Source: Gallionellaceae bacterium (GTDB taxonomy: Bacteria > Pseudomonadota > Gammaproteobacteria > Burkholderiales > Gallionellaceae). Taken from it: a stretch of DNA of 64,000 nt. Made by a program: the position numbers and the translations under genes. Shown here one piece after another: positions 43,790-53,130 of the stretch (within the stretch, counting starts at the first letter, position 1; each line of letters opens with the position of its first letter). The stretch covers positions 208,988 through 272,987 of the forward strand of contig DAIDMQ010000016.1 in the NCBI GenBank assembly GCA_027448945.1, read 5' to 3'. The notes beneath the pieces were generated by a model. The model made no database searches. It was given only the letters and a program-made list of their open reading frames with translations, and had not been told where the DNA came from.

Positions 43790-45754
43790 ATGGTTTCCGT
43801 TCAGCACGCAGTCCCCGTAGACACCCAAGACACCGCCGCATGGCTCGCTAGCTTAGGCGGTGTCTTTGCGCCTGAAGAAGTGGCTGCGATCAGCCGCGCG
43901 GTCGATTTCGTCACGCCCTTGTATGCCAATGTAGCCGAACTCACGGGCACGCCTTTGTTGCGTCATGCCTTGGGTGCGGCGGGCATTTTGCTGGGCATGA
44001 ATATGGATGCGACCACGCTCACCGCGACCCTCTTGCATGGCGTGCCCGGTCGCGTGGATGATTGGTCGGAAAAACTGGCCGAGGCCTTCGGCGAACCGGT
44101 GCGCATGCTGGTGTTGGGCATCTCGCGCATGGAACAGATACGTCAATTCAGCGATATGCCCGATGCCGCACAGGGCGCGATGAGCAGTGTGCAGATGGAG
44201 AGTCTGCGCAAGATGTTGCTGTCCATGGTCGAGGATATCCGTGTAGTGCTGATCAAACTGGCGTTGCGTACCCAGACGCTGCGCACCTTATCGGGTGCGT
44301 CTGCGGAGGTGCAGCGTCGCGTCGCGCAGGAGACCCACAGCATCTTCGCGCCGCTGGCGAACCGACTGGGCGTGTGGCAGATCAAGTGGGAATTGGAAGA
44401 CCTTGCGATCCGCTATCTTGAGCCCGAGCGTTACAAGAAAGTCGCCAAGCTACTCGACGAGAAACGTGTCGATCGCGAGCAGTACATTGCAGAATTTATG
44501 TCGCTGCTGCAAACCGAGTTGCGCAAGGCCGGCTTGGAAGCGCAGGTCTCTGGTCGTCCCAAACACATCTACAGCATCATCAATAAGATGAAGCGCAAGC
44601 ATTTGGACTTCGACCAACTTTACGATGTACGTGCGGTGCGCATCTTGGTCGATGATGTGAAGGATTGTTATGCCGCATTGGGTGTGGTGCAGTCTTTGTG
44701 GTCACCCATCTCCAGCGAGTTTGACGATTACATCGCGCGCCCCAAGAGCAATAACTACCGCTCGCTGCATACTGCCGTGATCGGCCCGCGCGGCTTGGCG
44801 GTCGAGGTGCAGATACGCACTCACGAGATGCATCACTCTTCCGAGTTGGGTGTCGCCGCGCACTGGCGCTATAAGGAAGGCGCGAAGTCGGATGCCAAGT
44901 TCGATGAACAGATCGTGTGGCTGCGCCAGATATTGGAGTGGAAGTCCGAGGTCGCCACACAGAGCGACACCCAGTTCAAGAACGAGCTGTTCGGTGAGCA
45001 GGTATATGTGTTCACCCCGCAGGGCAAGGTCATCGATCTGCCGCGCGGTGCAACGCCGGTGGACTTTGCCTATACCCTGCACACCGATCTGGGTCACCGC
45101 ACACGCGGTGCGAAAGTGAACGGCAGTATCGTGCCGCTCAACACCAAATTGCAGAACGGTCAGCGCGTCGAGATTCTCACCATCAAGCAGGGTTCACCCA
45201 GCCGCGACTGGTTGAATCCATCTTTGGGTTTTTTGCAGAGTTCGCGTGCACGCGGCAAGGTGCGCAACTGGTTCAACAACCAGAACATCGCCGACAGCAT
45301 CGCGCAAGGTCGTGCCCTGTTGGATAAAGAGTTGCATCGTCTGGGTGTGAACGATATCAATCAGGAACGTTTGGCGCAGCGCCTGGACTTTAAATCGCCG
45401 GAGGATTTCTTTGCGGCACTGGGCCGCAACCTGGTCACGCAAAGACGTATCGCACAAGCCATACAATCTGAGTTGCCGGGCAAGATCATCTCTGTACCGG
45501 TGGTGACGCGCGTCAGCAACACGCGTGCGACCAAGGCAGAAATCACCGTCGGCGGGATGAATAATCTGATGACCAAGAATGCACAGTGCTGCAAACCCGA
45601 GCACACCGATGCGATCGTCGCCTACATCACCGGCAATCGCGGCATCACCATACACAGGCAGGACTGTACTTATGTCGCGCATCTGGCCGAGCTGCGGCCG
45701 GAGCGTGTGCTCACCGCACAGTGGGCGGGTGGGAAGGAAGCCAAGGCGAAATGA
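43790..45754 (+). CDS. relA: GTP pyrophosphokinase RelA (no C-terminal ACT domain)
   Basis: The 654-residue protein makes (p)ppGpp. The N-terminal hydrolase-like domain is degenerate (RHALGAAGILL, LLHGVPGRVDDW), as in RelA rather than SpoT. The synthetase domain has RPKHIYSIINKMKRK and FDQLYDVRAVRI (near residues 260-285) and SNNYRSLHTAVIG. A TGS domain follows (VYVFTPQGKVIDLPRGATP, near 405), then a zinc-finger domain with CCKPEHTDAIVAYITGNRGI. The protein ends right after this, about 90 residues short of E. coli RelA (744), so the ACT/RRM domain is missing. The stop overlaps the next ATG by 4 bases. Confidence 0.9.
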   Translation: MVSVQHAVPVDTQDTAAWLASLGGVFAPEEVAAISRAVDFVTPLYANVAELTGTPLLRHALGAAGILLGMNMDATTLTATLLHGVPGRVDDWSEKLAEAFGEPVRMLVLGISRMEQIRQFSDMPDAAQGAMSSVQMESLRKMLLSMVEDIRVVLIKLALRTQTLRTLSGASAEVQRRVAQETHSIFAPLANRLGVWQIKWELEDLAIRYLEPERYKKVAKLLDEKRVDREQYIAEFMSLLQTELRKAGLEAQVSGRPKHIYSIINKMKRKHLDFDQLYDVRAVRILVDDVKDCYAALGVVQSLWSPISSEFDDYIARPKSNNYRSLHTAVIGPRGLAVEVQIRTHEMHHSSELGVAAHWRYKEGAKSDAKFDEQIVWLRQILEWKSEVATQSDTQFKNELFGEQVYVFTPQGKVIDLPRGATPVDFAYTLHTDLGHRTRGAKVNGSIVPLNTKLQNGQRVEILTIKQGSPSRDWLNPSLGFLQSSRARGKVRNWFNNQNIADSIAQGRALLDKELHRLGVNDINQERLAQRLDFKSPEDFFAALGRNLVTQRRIAQAIQSELPGKIISVPVVTRVSNTRATKAEITVGGMNNLMTKNAQCCKPEHTDAIVAYITGNRGITIHRQDCTYVAHLAELRPERVLTAQWAGGKEAKAK

Positions 45755-45969
45755 ACGGCGTGCAATTGGAGAAACTCCTGACGGTGCGGATGCCGTTCGG
45801 AAAATACCAGGGTCATTTTATCGCCGACCTGCCCGGCAACTACCTCAACTGGTTCGCCCGCAAAGGCTTCCCGCCGGGCGAGATCGGCAAGCTGCTCGCC
45901 CTGATGCAGGAGCTGGATCACAACGGTTTGTCGGAGTTGCTTGCGCCACTGCGTAATAAAAAAATCTAG
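45751..45969 (+). CDS. DUF3820 family protein
   Basis: The 72-residue protein matches the DUF3820 family: RMPFGKYQGHFIADLPGNYLNWFARKG and a following helical half. Such proteins are small and soluble with unknown function. Its ATG lies in the relA stop (ATGA), so it is translationally coupled to relA. Confidence 0.82.
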   Translation: MNGVQLEKLLTVRMPFGKYQGHFIADLPGNYLNWFARKGFPPGEIGKLLALMQELDHNGLSELLAPLRNKKI

Positions 45970-45977
45970 CAGTCTCG

Positions 45978-46901
45978 TCACGCTCGCTTGCTGCTCAGGC
46001 TGATGATGAGCACGCCACACAATACCAGTGCCGATCCGCCTATTTGCAGCCAAGTGATTTGTTCACCCAGGAACAGGTAAGCCATGTAAATGGTGCTGAT
46101 CGGGCCTATCGAGCCTATCAGGGAGGTGCTACCCGCGCCGATGCGGCGTATGGCATAGGACAGCAAAAATACCGGCAGCACGGTGGAGAATAGCGCCATC
46201 GCAATTGAGAGTTCGTATACCCGGATGGGCAGGTTTAGCGCCGACAGCGGGCGCATCACGATGAACTGCAACACGCTCGCGGCACTCGCCACCATCATCG
46301 CGTAAGCAGTGAAACGTGTGGTGCCGATGCGCTTCACCGCATGACCCACGCCGACCAAATACGTCGAATACGACAGGGTGCTGAAGAATACCAGTGTCGC
46401 GCCCAACACCACGTTGCCACCCTGTTTGATGCCCACGTCGTGCAGAAACACCATCGCAATACCCGCATAGCTCAAGGCCATCGCCAGCTTTACCTGCTTG
46501 CCTATCGGGCGCTTATAGATGAAGGCCGATAGCAACACGGTCATGGTCGGGTAGAGGAACAGGATGAGTCGTTCGAGTCCGGCGGAGATGTATTGCAAAC
46601 CCAGAAAATCCAGATAGCTGGACAGGTAATAACCGATCAGTCCCAGCACCACGATCAGTATCTTGTCGTGGCGATTCAGCGGCTCGACCTGGCGTTTGCG
46701 TATCCATACTGCCACCGCGATGAAGAAGGGCGCCGAGAACGCCATGCGCAAAGCCAGCAGGGTGATGGAATCCACATGTTCGACGTAAGCCAGCTTGACC
46801 AAGATCGCCTTGGCCGAGAATCCCACTGCCGCAAGTAGCGCGAGGATCACGCCGAGTAAAACATCCCGATTGGCTGAGGTGCTGTGGGACTGACTTGTCA
46901 T
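45978..46901 (-). CDS. EamA-type DMT superfamily transporter
   Basis: The 307-residue protein has about ten membrane helices in two homologous EamA halves (ILALLAAVGFSAKAILVK and GATLVFFSTLSYSTYLV), as in drug/metabolite transporters. The second half ends GGSALVLCGVLIIS. The substrate is unknown. It converges on the DUF3820 gene, with 8 bases between stops. Confidence 0.87.
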   Translation of the reverse strand: MTSQSHSTSANRDVLLGVILALLAAVGFSAKAILVKLAYVEHVDSITLLALRMAFSAPFFIAVAVWIRKRQVEPLNRHDKILIVVLGLIGYYLSSYLDFLGLQYISAGLERLILFLYPTMTVLLSAFIYKRPIGKQVKLAMALSYAGIAMVFLHDVGIKQGGNVVLGATLVFFSTLSYSTYLVGVGHAVKRIGTTRFTAYAMMVASAASVLQFIVMRPLSALNLPIRVYELSIAMALFSTVLPVFLLSYAIRRIGAGSTSLIGSIGPISTIYMAYLFLGEQITWLQIGGSALVLCGVLIISLSSKRA

Positions 46902-47227
46902 GATGTTAAGGACTCTGAGTAGTGGCTTATGCGGGTCTCGGGCTGAAGCAAGGCGGTCGACCCGCAGATGCCCAGCTTAAAGAATGTAACGTCAAAACAG
47001 GAACGCGCTGCGGCAGTGGACCAGTGAGGCCAGTCCAAGCCGCTGATGGGTAAGCGATCCGGCAGAGTTGATGAGTCGCATTTGCATGGGGGTGGGAATA
47101 TACGGGGCTGCACTTGGGCAAGTCAATGCTATCCCGGCACTCACCGGCGCATTATTTTTTCACTTAAGACTGTCTTAAGCTTGGCCATTTACCGTGCATC
47201 CCTCGCAACGCAATTCAGGAGTACAAA
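46902..47227. other. Intergenic region upstream of the cytochrome genes
   Basis: The 326 bases separate the DMT transporter from a divergent cytochrome operon and hold both promoters. An AGGAG at 47217-47221 precedes the DUF1924 gene. No strong hairpin or repeat seen. Confidence 0.45.
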
Positions 47228-47650
47228 ATGTTACGCAATGTTCAGATGGTTTTGCTGGTGGCAGCCGCTGCCTTGGGGTTCATATCGCAATCGGTGATGG
47301 CACAAACGCCAGACGAAATTTTGCTCGATATCAAGAATGAAGCGGTGCAGGCCAATCCGGGGTTCAGGGGATTCTCCGCAGTGAACGGTGAGAACTTCTT
47401 CAAGCAAAAGCACGGTGGTGAATGGAGTTGCGCCTCCTGCCATACCGACAATCCCGCGATGAGCGGCAAGCATGCCAAGACTGACAAGGTCATCAAGCCT
47501 ATGGCACCCGTCGCCAATGCGGAACGATTCACTGATGCCAAAAAAGTGGCGAAATGGTTCAAGCGCAATTGCAACGATGTGCTGGACCGCGTCTGCACAC
47601 CGCAGGAAAAAGGCGATGTACTCACCTATCTGATCAGCGTAAAAAATTAA
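47228..47650 (+). CDS. DUF1924/SHP-like monohaem cytochrome c
   Basis: The 140-residue protein starts with a signal peptide ending VMA-QTPDE and carries one haem motif, CASCHTDNP, near residue 68. The DUF1924 pattern (QANPGFRGFSAVNGENFF before the haem, then ERFTDAKKVAKWFKRNCNDVLDR) resembles the Sphaeroides haem protein SHP, a high-spin cytochrome that can bind oxygen or NO. Periplasmic. The diheme cytochrome begins 10 bases downstream. Confidence 0.85.
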   Translation: MLRNVQMVLLVAAAALGFISQSVMAQTPDEILLDIKNEAVQANPGFRGFSAVNGENFFKQKHGGEWSCASCHTDNPAMSGKHAKTDKVIKPMAPVANAERFTDAKKVAKWFKRNCNDVLDRVCTPQEKGDVLTYLISVKN

Positions 47651-47660
47651 GGAGTAAGCC

Positions 47661-48152
47661 ATGTTGTTAGCCTATAGAAAATCCGTACCGATGTTCGCCA
47701 CTGCCGTATTGCTGATGGGCGGATTGATTTCCGCAGCCCATGCCGGGGATGACGACGATGAACGTATGCCTGCCGTTAAAAACGCGCTGTTCCAGGCCGA
47801 ATGCGGCTCTTGTCACGTGGCCTATCCGGCAAGATTACTATCCGCCGCATCCTGGCGCGCGATGATGTCGGGCTTGGATAAGCACTTTGGTAGCGATGCC
47901 AGTCTGGATGCCGAATCCGCCCGTGAGATCGGAGCCTATCTGGAAAAAAACGCGGGCCGCGACCGGTATGCCGCTTCGGGTAAGCTTATCTTGCGCATCA
48001 CCGAGACCCGTTGGTTCCAGCGTGAACACGATGAGGTATCGGCTCGCACGTGGAAAAATCCCAAGGTGAAAAGCGCGGCCAATTGCGCGGCATGCCATAC
48101 GCAGGCCGTTAACGGCAAATACAGCGAGCACGACATTCGCATCCCCAGGTAA
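47661..48152 (+). CDS. Diheme cytochrome c (DHC-like)
   Basis: The 163-residue exported protein has two haem c motifs: ECGSCHVAY near residue 52 and NCAACHTQA near 139. A signal peptide (MFATAVLLMGGLISAAHA) precedes them. It matches the diheme cytochrome DHC that pairs with SHP in Rhodobacter-type clusters and passes electrons to it. The usual membrane cytochrome b561-like partner is not present in the next gene slot. A two-component system begins about 60 bases downstream. Confidence 0.85.
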   Translation: MLLAYRKSVPMFATAVLLMGGLISAAHAGDDDDERMPAVKNALFQAECGSCHVAYPARLLSAASWRAMMSGLDKHFGSDASLDAESAREIGAYLEKNAGRDRYAASGKLILRITETRWFQREHDEVSARTWKNPKVKSAANCAACHTQAVNGKYSEHDIRIPR

Positions 48153-48212
48153 TAGACGGTCATAATAGTCATGGCACCATCATGACGATGACTGAGACAG
48201 TGAGTGGAAAAA

Positions 48213-48881
48213 ATGCGCGTATTGGTGATTGAAGACGATAGCTTGTTGGGGGATGCGATTCAGGCCGGCTTGAGGCAGGCTGGGTATGCCGTGGACTGGA
48301 TGAAAGATGGCGTCTCCGCCGATCAGGCACTCGGCACCGAACCCTATGCCGCCGCCGTGCTGGATCTGGGGCTGCCGCGCATGTCCGGGTTGGAGGTGTT
48401 GCGCAATCTGCGCAGCCGCAACATCCCGATACCCGTGTTGATACTGACTGCGATGGACACGGTCGGGGATCGCATCAGGGGCTTGGATGCCGGTGCCGAC
48501 GACTATCTGGTCAAACCGTTCGACATGGGTGAATTGGCGGCGCGCTTGCGTGCGTTGATCCGTCGTGCCAGCGGCAAGGCTGCGCCTGCGCTGCAGGTTG
48601 CCGGAGTGGAACTTGAGCCTGCCGCACACCGCGTGTTATACCAAAATCAAACCGTAGAACTCGCCGCCAAAGAATTTTCCGTGCTGCACGCCCTGATGCT
48701 CAACGCGGGGCGTGTATTGTCGCGGGCGCAGATCGAAGAGCAGCTTTATGCCTGGGGTGAGGAAGTCGAGAGCAACGCGGTCGAGGTGTATATCCATCAT
48801 CTGCGCCGCAAGTTGTACCCCGAGTTGATCGAGACCATACGCGGGGTGGGCTATCTGATACCGGGGGACAGACATGGCTGA
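48213..48881 (+). CDS. OmpR/PhoB-family response regulator
   Basis: The 222-residue protein has a receiver domain (VLVIEDDSLLGDAIQAGL, phospho-acceptor Asp in AAVLDLGLPRMSGLEVL near 51, Lys in LVKPFDMGELAARL near 102) and an OmpR-type winged-helix C-terminus (QTVELAAKEFSVLHALML). ATG 48213 is preferred over a GTG 9 bases upstream. The histidine kinase start overlaps its end by 8 bases. Confidence 0.92.
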   Translation: MRVLVIEDDSLLGDAIQAGLRQAGYAVDWMKDGVSADQALGTEPYAAAVLDLGLPRMSGLEVLRNLRSRNIPIPVLILTAMDTVGDRIRGLDAGADDYLVKPFDMGELAARLRALIRRASGKAAPALQVAGVELEPAAHRVLYQNQTVELAAKEFSVLHALMLNAGRVLSRAQIEEQLYAWGEEVESNAVEVYIHHLRRKLYPELIETIRGVGYLIPGDRHG

Positions 48882-50217
48882 GAAATACCGTCATGCCTCG
48901 TTGAAAAAAAGGCTGCTGGCGCTTTCACTGACCATGATCGTGGTGGTGTGGATCGCGGCGACCGTCTTTACCTATTACGATGCGCGCGAAGAGTTCGGCG
49001 AGATATTGGACGCGCACCTCGCGCAATCTGCCACGCTGTTGGTCGTGCAAGCATCGCAAGATATGGATGAGCTTACAACTGAACATGCGCCGTTGTTGCA
49101 CAAGTATTCCCGCCGTGTCGCGTTCCAGGTATGGGAAGCGGGGCGGGTACTGCGCCTGCACTCAGCCAATGCGCCCGCGCAACGGCTGTCCGCGCGCGAG
49201 CAAGGCTTTAGCAATAGCGTCATCGATGGCAAACGTTGGCGTGTGTTCAGCACTTGGGACGAGGCCGGTAGCAAACTGATCCAAGTGGCGGAAAATACCA
49301 ATGACCGCGACGAGCTGGCCGCAGACATCGCCGGCAATCTGCTGATCCCGTTGTGGTTCTCGTTGCCCTTGCTCACTTTGCTGCTGTGGGTGGCGGTGGC
49401 GCGCGGCCTGCGCCCGCTGGTCAAGCTGACCAACGAAGTGGCACAGCGTGAACCGGATAATCTGGCACCACTGGATGCGGTAAGCGCGCCGAGCGAAGTG
49501 CTGCCGCTGATAGACCGACTCAATAATTTATTTGTCCGCATCGATGCATCGCTGCAGAAAGAGCGGCGCTTCACCGCCGATGCCGCACATGAGTTACGCA
49601 CCCCGGTCGCCGGTATCAAAGCACAGGCGCAAGTCGCCCGTGGTGCCGGTAACGAGGCGGAACGGATCCATGCACTGGATAACGCGATACTCGGCTGCGA
49701 CCGTGCGGCACACCTCATCGAGCAGCTGCTGATTTTGGCGCGCATCGACACCCTGAGCGGGGACGCGACTGAACCGTGCCAGCTAAGAAGCTTCGCCGCA
49801 GAAATGATTGCCGCGATTGCACCGGCTGCACTGAGCAAAAATGTGCGACTCGAACTGGAAGACGGTGATGAGGTGATGGTGCGCGGTGATGCGGCATTGC
49901 TGCGGATCTTGCTGCGCAATCTGATCGACAATGCGGTGCGCCACACGCCGGCGGGAACAGCGGTAAGAGTCAGTATCGGACTGGCGCAGGGACAAGGATT
50001 TTTGGCTGTCAGTGACAACGGCCACGGCATCCCGAGTGAAGATATGGATCGGGTGGCGGAGCGTTTCTATCGCCCCCTCGGCACCAGCGCCAGTGGCAGT
50101 GGATTGGGCTTGTCCATCGTCAAACGCATCGCCGAGATACACGGTGCCAGTTTGCAGCTCGCCCCGAATCAGGATGGTATCGGGTTGCGTGCACTGGTCA
50201 GCTTCAGGCCGAACTAA
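48874..50217 (+). CDS. Sensor histidine kinase (QseC-like)
   Basis: The 447-residue protein has an N-terminal membrane segment (LLALSLTMIVVVWIAATVF), a periplasmic domain of about 130 residues, a second membrane segment (LLIPLWFSLPLLTLLLWVAVA), a HAMP-like linker, the phospho-acceptor DAAHELRTPVAG near residue 237, and an ATPase domain with NLIDNAVRHTPAG (N box), SDNGHGI and GSGLGLSIVKRIAEIHGA. It forms a pair with the OmpR regulator. Its position behind two cytochromes suggests that redox or NO may be sensed, but this is inference. Confidence 0.9.
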   Translation: MAEKYRHASLKKRLLALSLTMIVVVWIAATVFTYYDAREEFGEILDAHLAQSATLLVVQASQDMDELTTEHAPLLHKYSRRVAFQVWEAGRVLRLHSANAPAQRLSAREQGFSNSVIDGKRWRVFSTWDEAGSKLIQVAENTNDRDELAADIAGNLLIPLWFSLPLLTLLLWVAVARGLRPLVKLTNEVAQREPDNLAPLDAVSAPSEVLPLIDRLNNLFVRIDASLQKERRFTADAAHELRTPVAGIKAQAQVARGAGNEAERIHALDNAILGCDRAAHLIEQLLILARIDTLSGDATEPCQLRSFAAEMIAAIAPAALSKNVRLELEDGDEVMVRGDAALLRILLRNLIDNAVRHTPAGTAVRVSIGLAQGQGFLAVSDNGHGIPSEDMDRVAERFYRPLGTSASGSGLGLSIVKRIAEIHGASLQLAPNQDGIGLRALVSFRPN

Positions 50218-50240
50218 AATCGCGGCTTGGGCAAGTTACC

Positions 50241-50269
50241 CGCGTCGCAAACTGTTGGTTTGCGACGCG
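50241..50269. terminator. Hairpin between convergent genes
   Basis: A 12-bp perfect stem (50241-50252 with 50258-50269) with a five-base loop sits between the histidine kinase stop (50217) and the convergent YebC-type gene stop (50302). It lacks a T-run but is well placed as a bidirectional terminator. Confidence 0.55.
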
Positions 50270-50301
50270 CCCACGGTAGTCATGCATGTTCCAAATATCC
50301 C

Positions 50302-51003
50302 TTACCCCGCCAGTCCCACATAAACGTTCTGCACGTCGTCATCCGAGTCGATTGCTTCGAGGAATTCTTCGACTTCGGCACGTTCCGCGTCATTTAGCGT
50401 GACGGCATTCTTGGGGCGATAGCCGATCTGCGCGGAGGTGACAGTGAAGCCGAAGTTGGGCAGGGCTTTGCAGACGGCATCAAGGTCGGTGATGTCGGTG
50501 ATGAACAGGGACGAGCCTTCTTCCGAGGGTTCGAAATCTTGTGCGCCGGCTTCGATGGCGGCGACTTCGGCATCGGAGTCTTTGTTGATGGGGGTCGCTT
50601 CTATCATGCCGACGTGGTCGAAGTCCCAGGACACGGAACCTGCTGCGCCCAATTGTCCTTTGCGGAACAGCACGCGGATGTTGGGGTAGGTGCGGTTGAC
50701 GTTGTCGGTCAGGCATTCAATGATGACCGGCACTTTGTGCGGCGCAAAACCTTCGTAGATCAGGCGCTCCAAAGATGCACCGCCATCGAGCAGCCCCGCC
50801 CCTTTTTTGATGGCGCGTTCCAGCGTTTCTTTCGGCATGGAGACTTTTTTCGCTTGCTCGACCACCAGGCGCAATCGGGAGTTGGAATCGGGATCGGCAC
50901 CGCCGCGCGCGGCGACCATGATTTCCTTGGACAGCTTGCCGAAGATTTTGCCCTTGGCATTCGCTGCGATCTCTTTATGTCTGGCTTTCCACTGTGCGCC
51001 CAT
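50302..51003 (-). CDS. YebC/PmpR-family transcriptional regulator (YeeN-like)
   Basis: The 233-residue protein matches the YebC/TACO1 family, with [24 protein letters not shown] near residue 18 and [17 protein letters not shown]. The family includes DNA-binding regulators and ribosome-assisting proteins. Its N-terminus ([15 protein letters not shown]) is closer to the YeeN subgroup. Cytosolic. ATG 51003. Confidence 0.87.
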   Translation of the reverse strand: MGAQWKARHKEIAANAKGKIFGKLSKEIMVAARGGADPDSNSRLRLVVEQAKKVSMPKETLERAIKKGAGLLDGGASLERLIYEGFAPHKVPVIIECLTDNVNRTYPNIRVLFRKGQLGAAGSVSWDFDHVGMIEATPINKDSDAEVAAIEAGAQDFEPSEEGSSLFITDITDLDAVCKALPNFGFTVTSAQIGYRPKNAVTLNDAERAEVEEFLEAIDSDDDVQNVYVGLAG

Positions 51004-51086
51004 GATGCTCCTTGATGCATAAGGTTAATGTGAGGCGCGCATCTTGCCTCAAGTGAGTGTCGGCTTCAATCTTAAATGCGCTGCCC

Positions 51087-51114
51087 CTTGAAGTTCCCAA
51101 GTCTGTCCCCATAC
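51087..51114 (+). promoter_or_regulatory. Sigma-32 (heat-shock) promoter of htpG
   Basis: CTTGAAG at 51087-51093 and CCCCATAC at 51107-51114 are separated by 13 bases, close to the RpoH consensus (CTTGAAA, 11-16 bases, CCCCATNT). The element lies 44-71 bases before the htpG ATG. Confidence 0.8.
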
Positions 51115-51157
51115 TGTTGGTCACCGTATTTCCCTATAACTTTCATTAAGGATTGCT

Positions 51158-53062
51158 ATGACTGAAACTGCCACCGTTAACCGCGAAACCATGGGCTTCC
51201 AGACGGAAGTGAAGCAACTGCTGCAACTGATGATCCATTCGCTTTATTCCAACCGCGAAATCTTTTTGCGCGAGTTGGTTTCGAATGCATCCGATGCTTG
51301 CGACAAATTGCGCTTCGAAGCGCTGCATAACGCTGCGCTGTTTGAGAACGATTCCGACTTGAAGATATCCATCGCTTACGACAAAGATGCCAAGACGCTG
51401 ACCATCAGCGATAACGGTATCGGGATGAACCGGGAAGACATCATCAATCACCTCGGTACTATCGCGAAATCAGGCACACGCGAGTTCTTCTCGAAGCTGA
51501 GTGGCGATCAACAAAAAGATGCCAATCTCATCGGCCAGTTCGGTGTGGGTTTTTATTCCGCTTTCATTGTGGCCGACAAGGTGACGGTGCGTTCGCGCCG
51601 CGCGGGTGAGCAGGCTGACCAGGGTGTGAGCTGGGAGTCGGATGGCGGCGGCGAGTTCTCCATCGAGATGGTGGACAAGGCTGGCCGTGGCACGGACATC
51701 ACCCTGCATCTGCGCGATGACCAAGGCGATCTGTTGAGCGGCCATAAGTTGCGCGGCATCATCCACAAGTATTCCGACCATATCGTCCAGCCTATCGTGA
51801 TGAAAAAGGAAGAATGGAAAGAAGGCGGCCAAGTCATCACCGAGGAAGACGAGACCGTAAATCAGGCTTCGGCACTGTGGGCGCGCTCCAAGAATGAGAT
51901 TACTGAAGACGAATACAAAGCGTTCTACAAGCACGTAGGCCACGATTACGAGGACCCGCTGGCTTGGTCGCACGCGCGTGTGGAAGGCCGTCAAGAATAC
52001 ACCCAGTTGCTGTACGTTCCGGCACGCGCACCTTTCGATATGTGGGACCACAACGCGCGCCACGGCATCAAGCTGTACGTGCGCCGCGTGTTTATCATGG
52101 ACGATGCGGAACAATTGTTGCCTTCTTATATGCGTTTTGTGCGCGGTGTCGTCGACTCTAGCGACCTGCCTTTGAATGTATCGCGCGAGATCTTGCAGGA
52201 ATCCAAGGACATCGAGGCGATCCGCAACGGTTGTACCAAAAAGGTGCTGGGTCTGCTTGAAGACATGGCCGAGAACGACAAGGACAAATATGTCACCTTC
52301 TGGGAACAGTTCGGTCGCGTGTTGAAAGAAGGCACAGGCCAAGACTATGCCAACCAGGACAAGATCGCGGCTCTGTTGCGTTTTGCGTCCACCAAAAACG
52401 ACACCGAGGTTCAGGATGTCTCCTTCGCGGACTATGTGTCACGCATGAAGGAAGGCCAGGACAAGATTTACTACATCACTGCCGAAACCTTCAATGCCGC
52501 CAAGAACAGTCCGCATCTGGAAGTGTTCCGCAAGAAGGGTATAGAAGTGTTGCTGATGACGGATCGCGTCGACGAGTGGGTGGTAGGTTCCTTGCCCGCT
52601 TTCGAAGGCAAGTCCCTGGTGTCTGTCGCCAAGGGCGGGCTGGATCTGGGTGCGTTGGAAGACGAAGCCGAGAAGCAAGCGCAAGAGCAGCAGGCGACTG
52701 ACTCCAGGGAGTTGCTGGACAAGATCAAAGCGAGCTTGGTTACACGCGTAAAAGAAGTGCGCGTGACACATCGTTTGACTGACTCACCGGCATGCTTGGT
52801 GGCGGATGAGCATGACCTTAATGCCAATATGATGCGTATGCTTAAGGCTGCAGGTCAGGAAGTGCCGACCAGTCTGCCTATTTTGGAAATCAACACCATG
52901 CATCCTGTGGTGGTGCGTTTGAAGTCTGAGGATAGCCATTTCGACGATTGGGCGGCGGTATTGTTCGAGCAGGCACTGTTGGCCGAAGGTGGTCAGTTGG
53001 ATGACCCTGCAGGTTTCGTGAAACGCGTGAACCATCTGATGTTGAATATGGGCAACGCTTAA
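51158..53062 (+). CDS. htpG: Molecular chaperone HtpG (Hsp90)
   Basis: The 634-residue protein is a bacterial Hsp90. The N-terminal GHKL ATPase domain has [36 protein letters not shown] and [11 protein letters not shown] motifs; the middle domain has ARAPFDMWD and [13 protein letters not shown]; the C-terminal dimerisation domain ends with NHLMLNM. Full length. Expected to be heat-inducible through the promoter at 51087-51114. A strong terminator follows at 53080-53112. Confidence 0.97.
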   Translation: MTETATVNRETMGFQTEVKQLLQLMIHSLYSNREIFLRELVSNASDACDKLRFEALHNAALFENDSDLKISIAYDKDAKTLTISDNGIGMNREDIINHLGTIAKSGTREFFSKLSGDQQKDANLIGQFGVGFYSAFIVADKVTVRSRRAGEQADQGVSWESDGGGEFSIEMVDKAGRGTDITLHLRDDQGDLLSGHKLRGIIHKYSDHIVQPIVMKKEEWKEGGQVITEEDETVNQASALWARSKNEITEDEYKAFYKHVGHDYEDPLAWSHARVEGRQEYTQLLYVPARAPFDMWDHNARHGIKLYVRRVFIMDDAEQLLPSYMRFVRGVVDSSDLPLNVSREILQESKDIEAIRNGCTKKVLGLLEDMAENDKDKYVTFWEQFGRVLKEGTGQDYANQDKIAALLRFASTKNDTEVQDVSFADYVSRMKEGQDKIYYITAETFNAAKNSPHLEVFRKKGIEVLLMTDRVDEWVVGSLPAFEGKSLVSVAKGGLDLGALEDEAEKQAQEQQATDSRELLDKIKASLVTRVKEVRVTHRLTDSPACLVADEHDLNANMMRMLKAAGQEVPTSLPILEINTMHPVVVRLKSEDSHFDDWAAVLFEQALLAEGGQLDDPAGFVKRVNHLMLNMGNA

Positions 53063-53079
53063 TAAAGCTTCGCACCAGT

Positions 53080-53112
53080 AAAAAGGCTAGCCTCCCGGCT
53101 AGCCTTTTTTTA
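53080..53112 (+). terminator. Intrinsic terminator after htpG
   Basis: AAAAAGGCTAGCC (53080-53092), a TCCC loop and GGCTAGCCTTTTTTTA (53097-53112) form a perfect stem with a T-run just after the htpG stop. Confidence 0.92.
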
Positions 53113-53130
53113 TTGCCGCTGAAAGAATAA

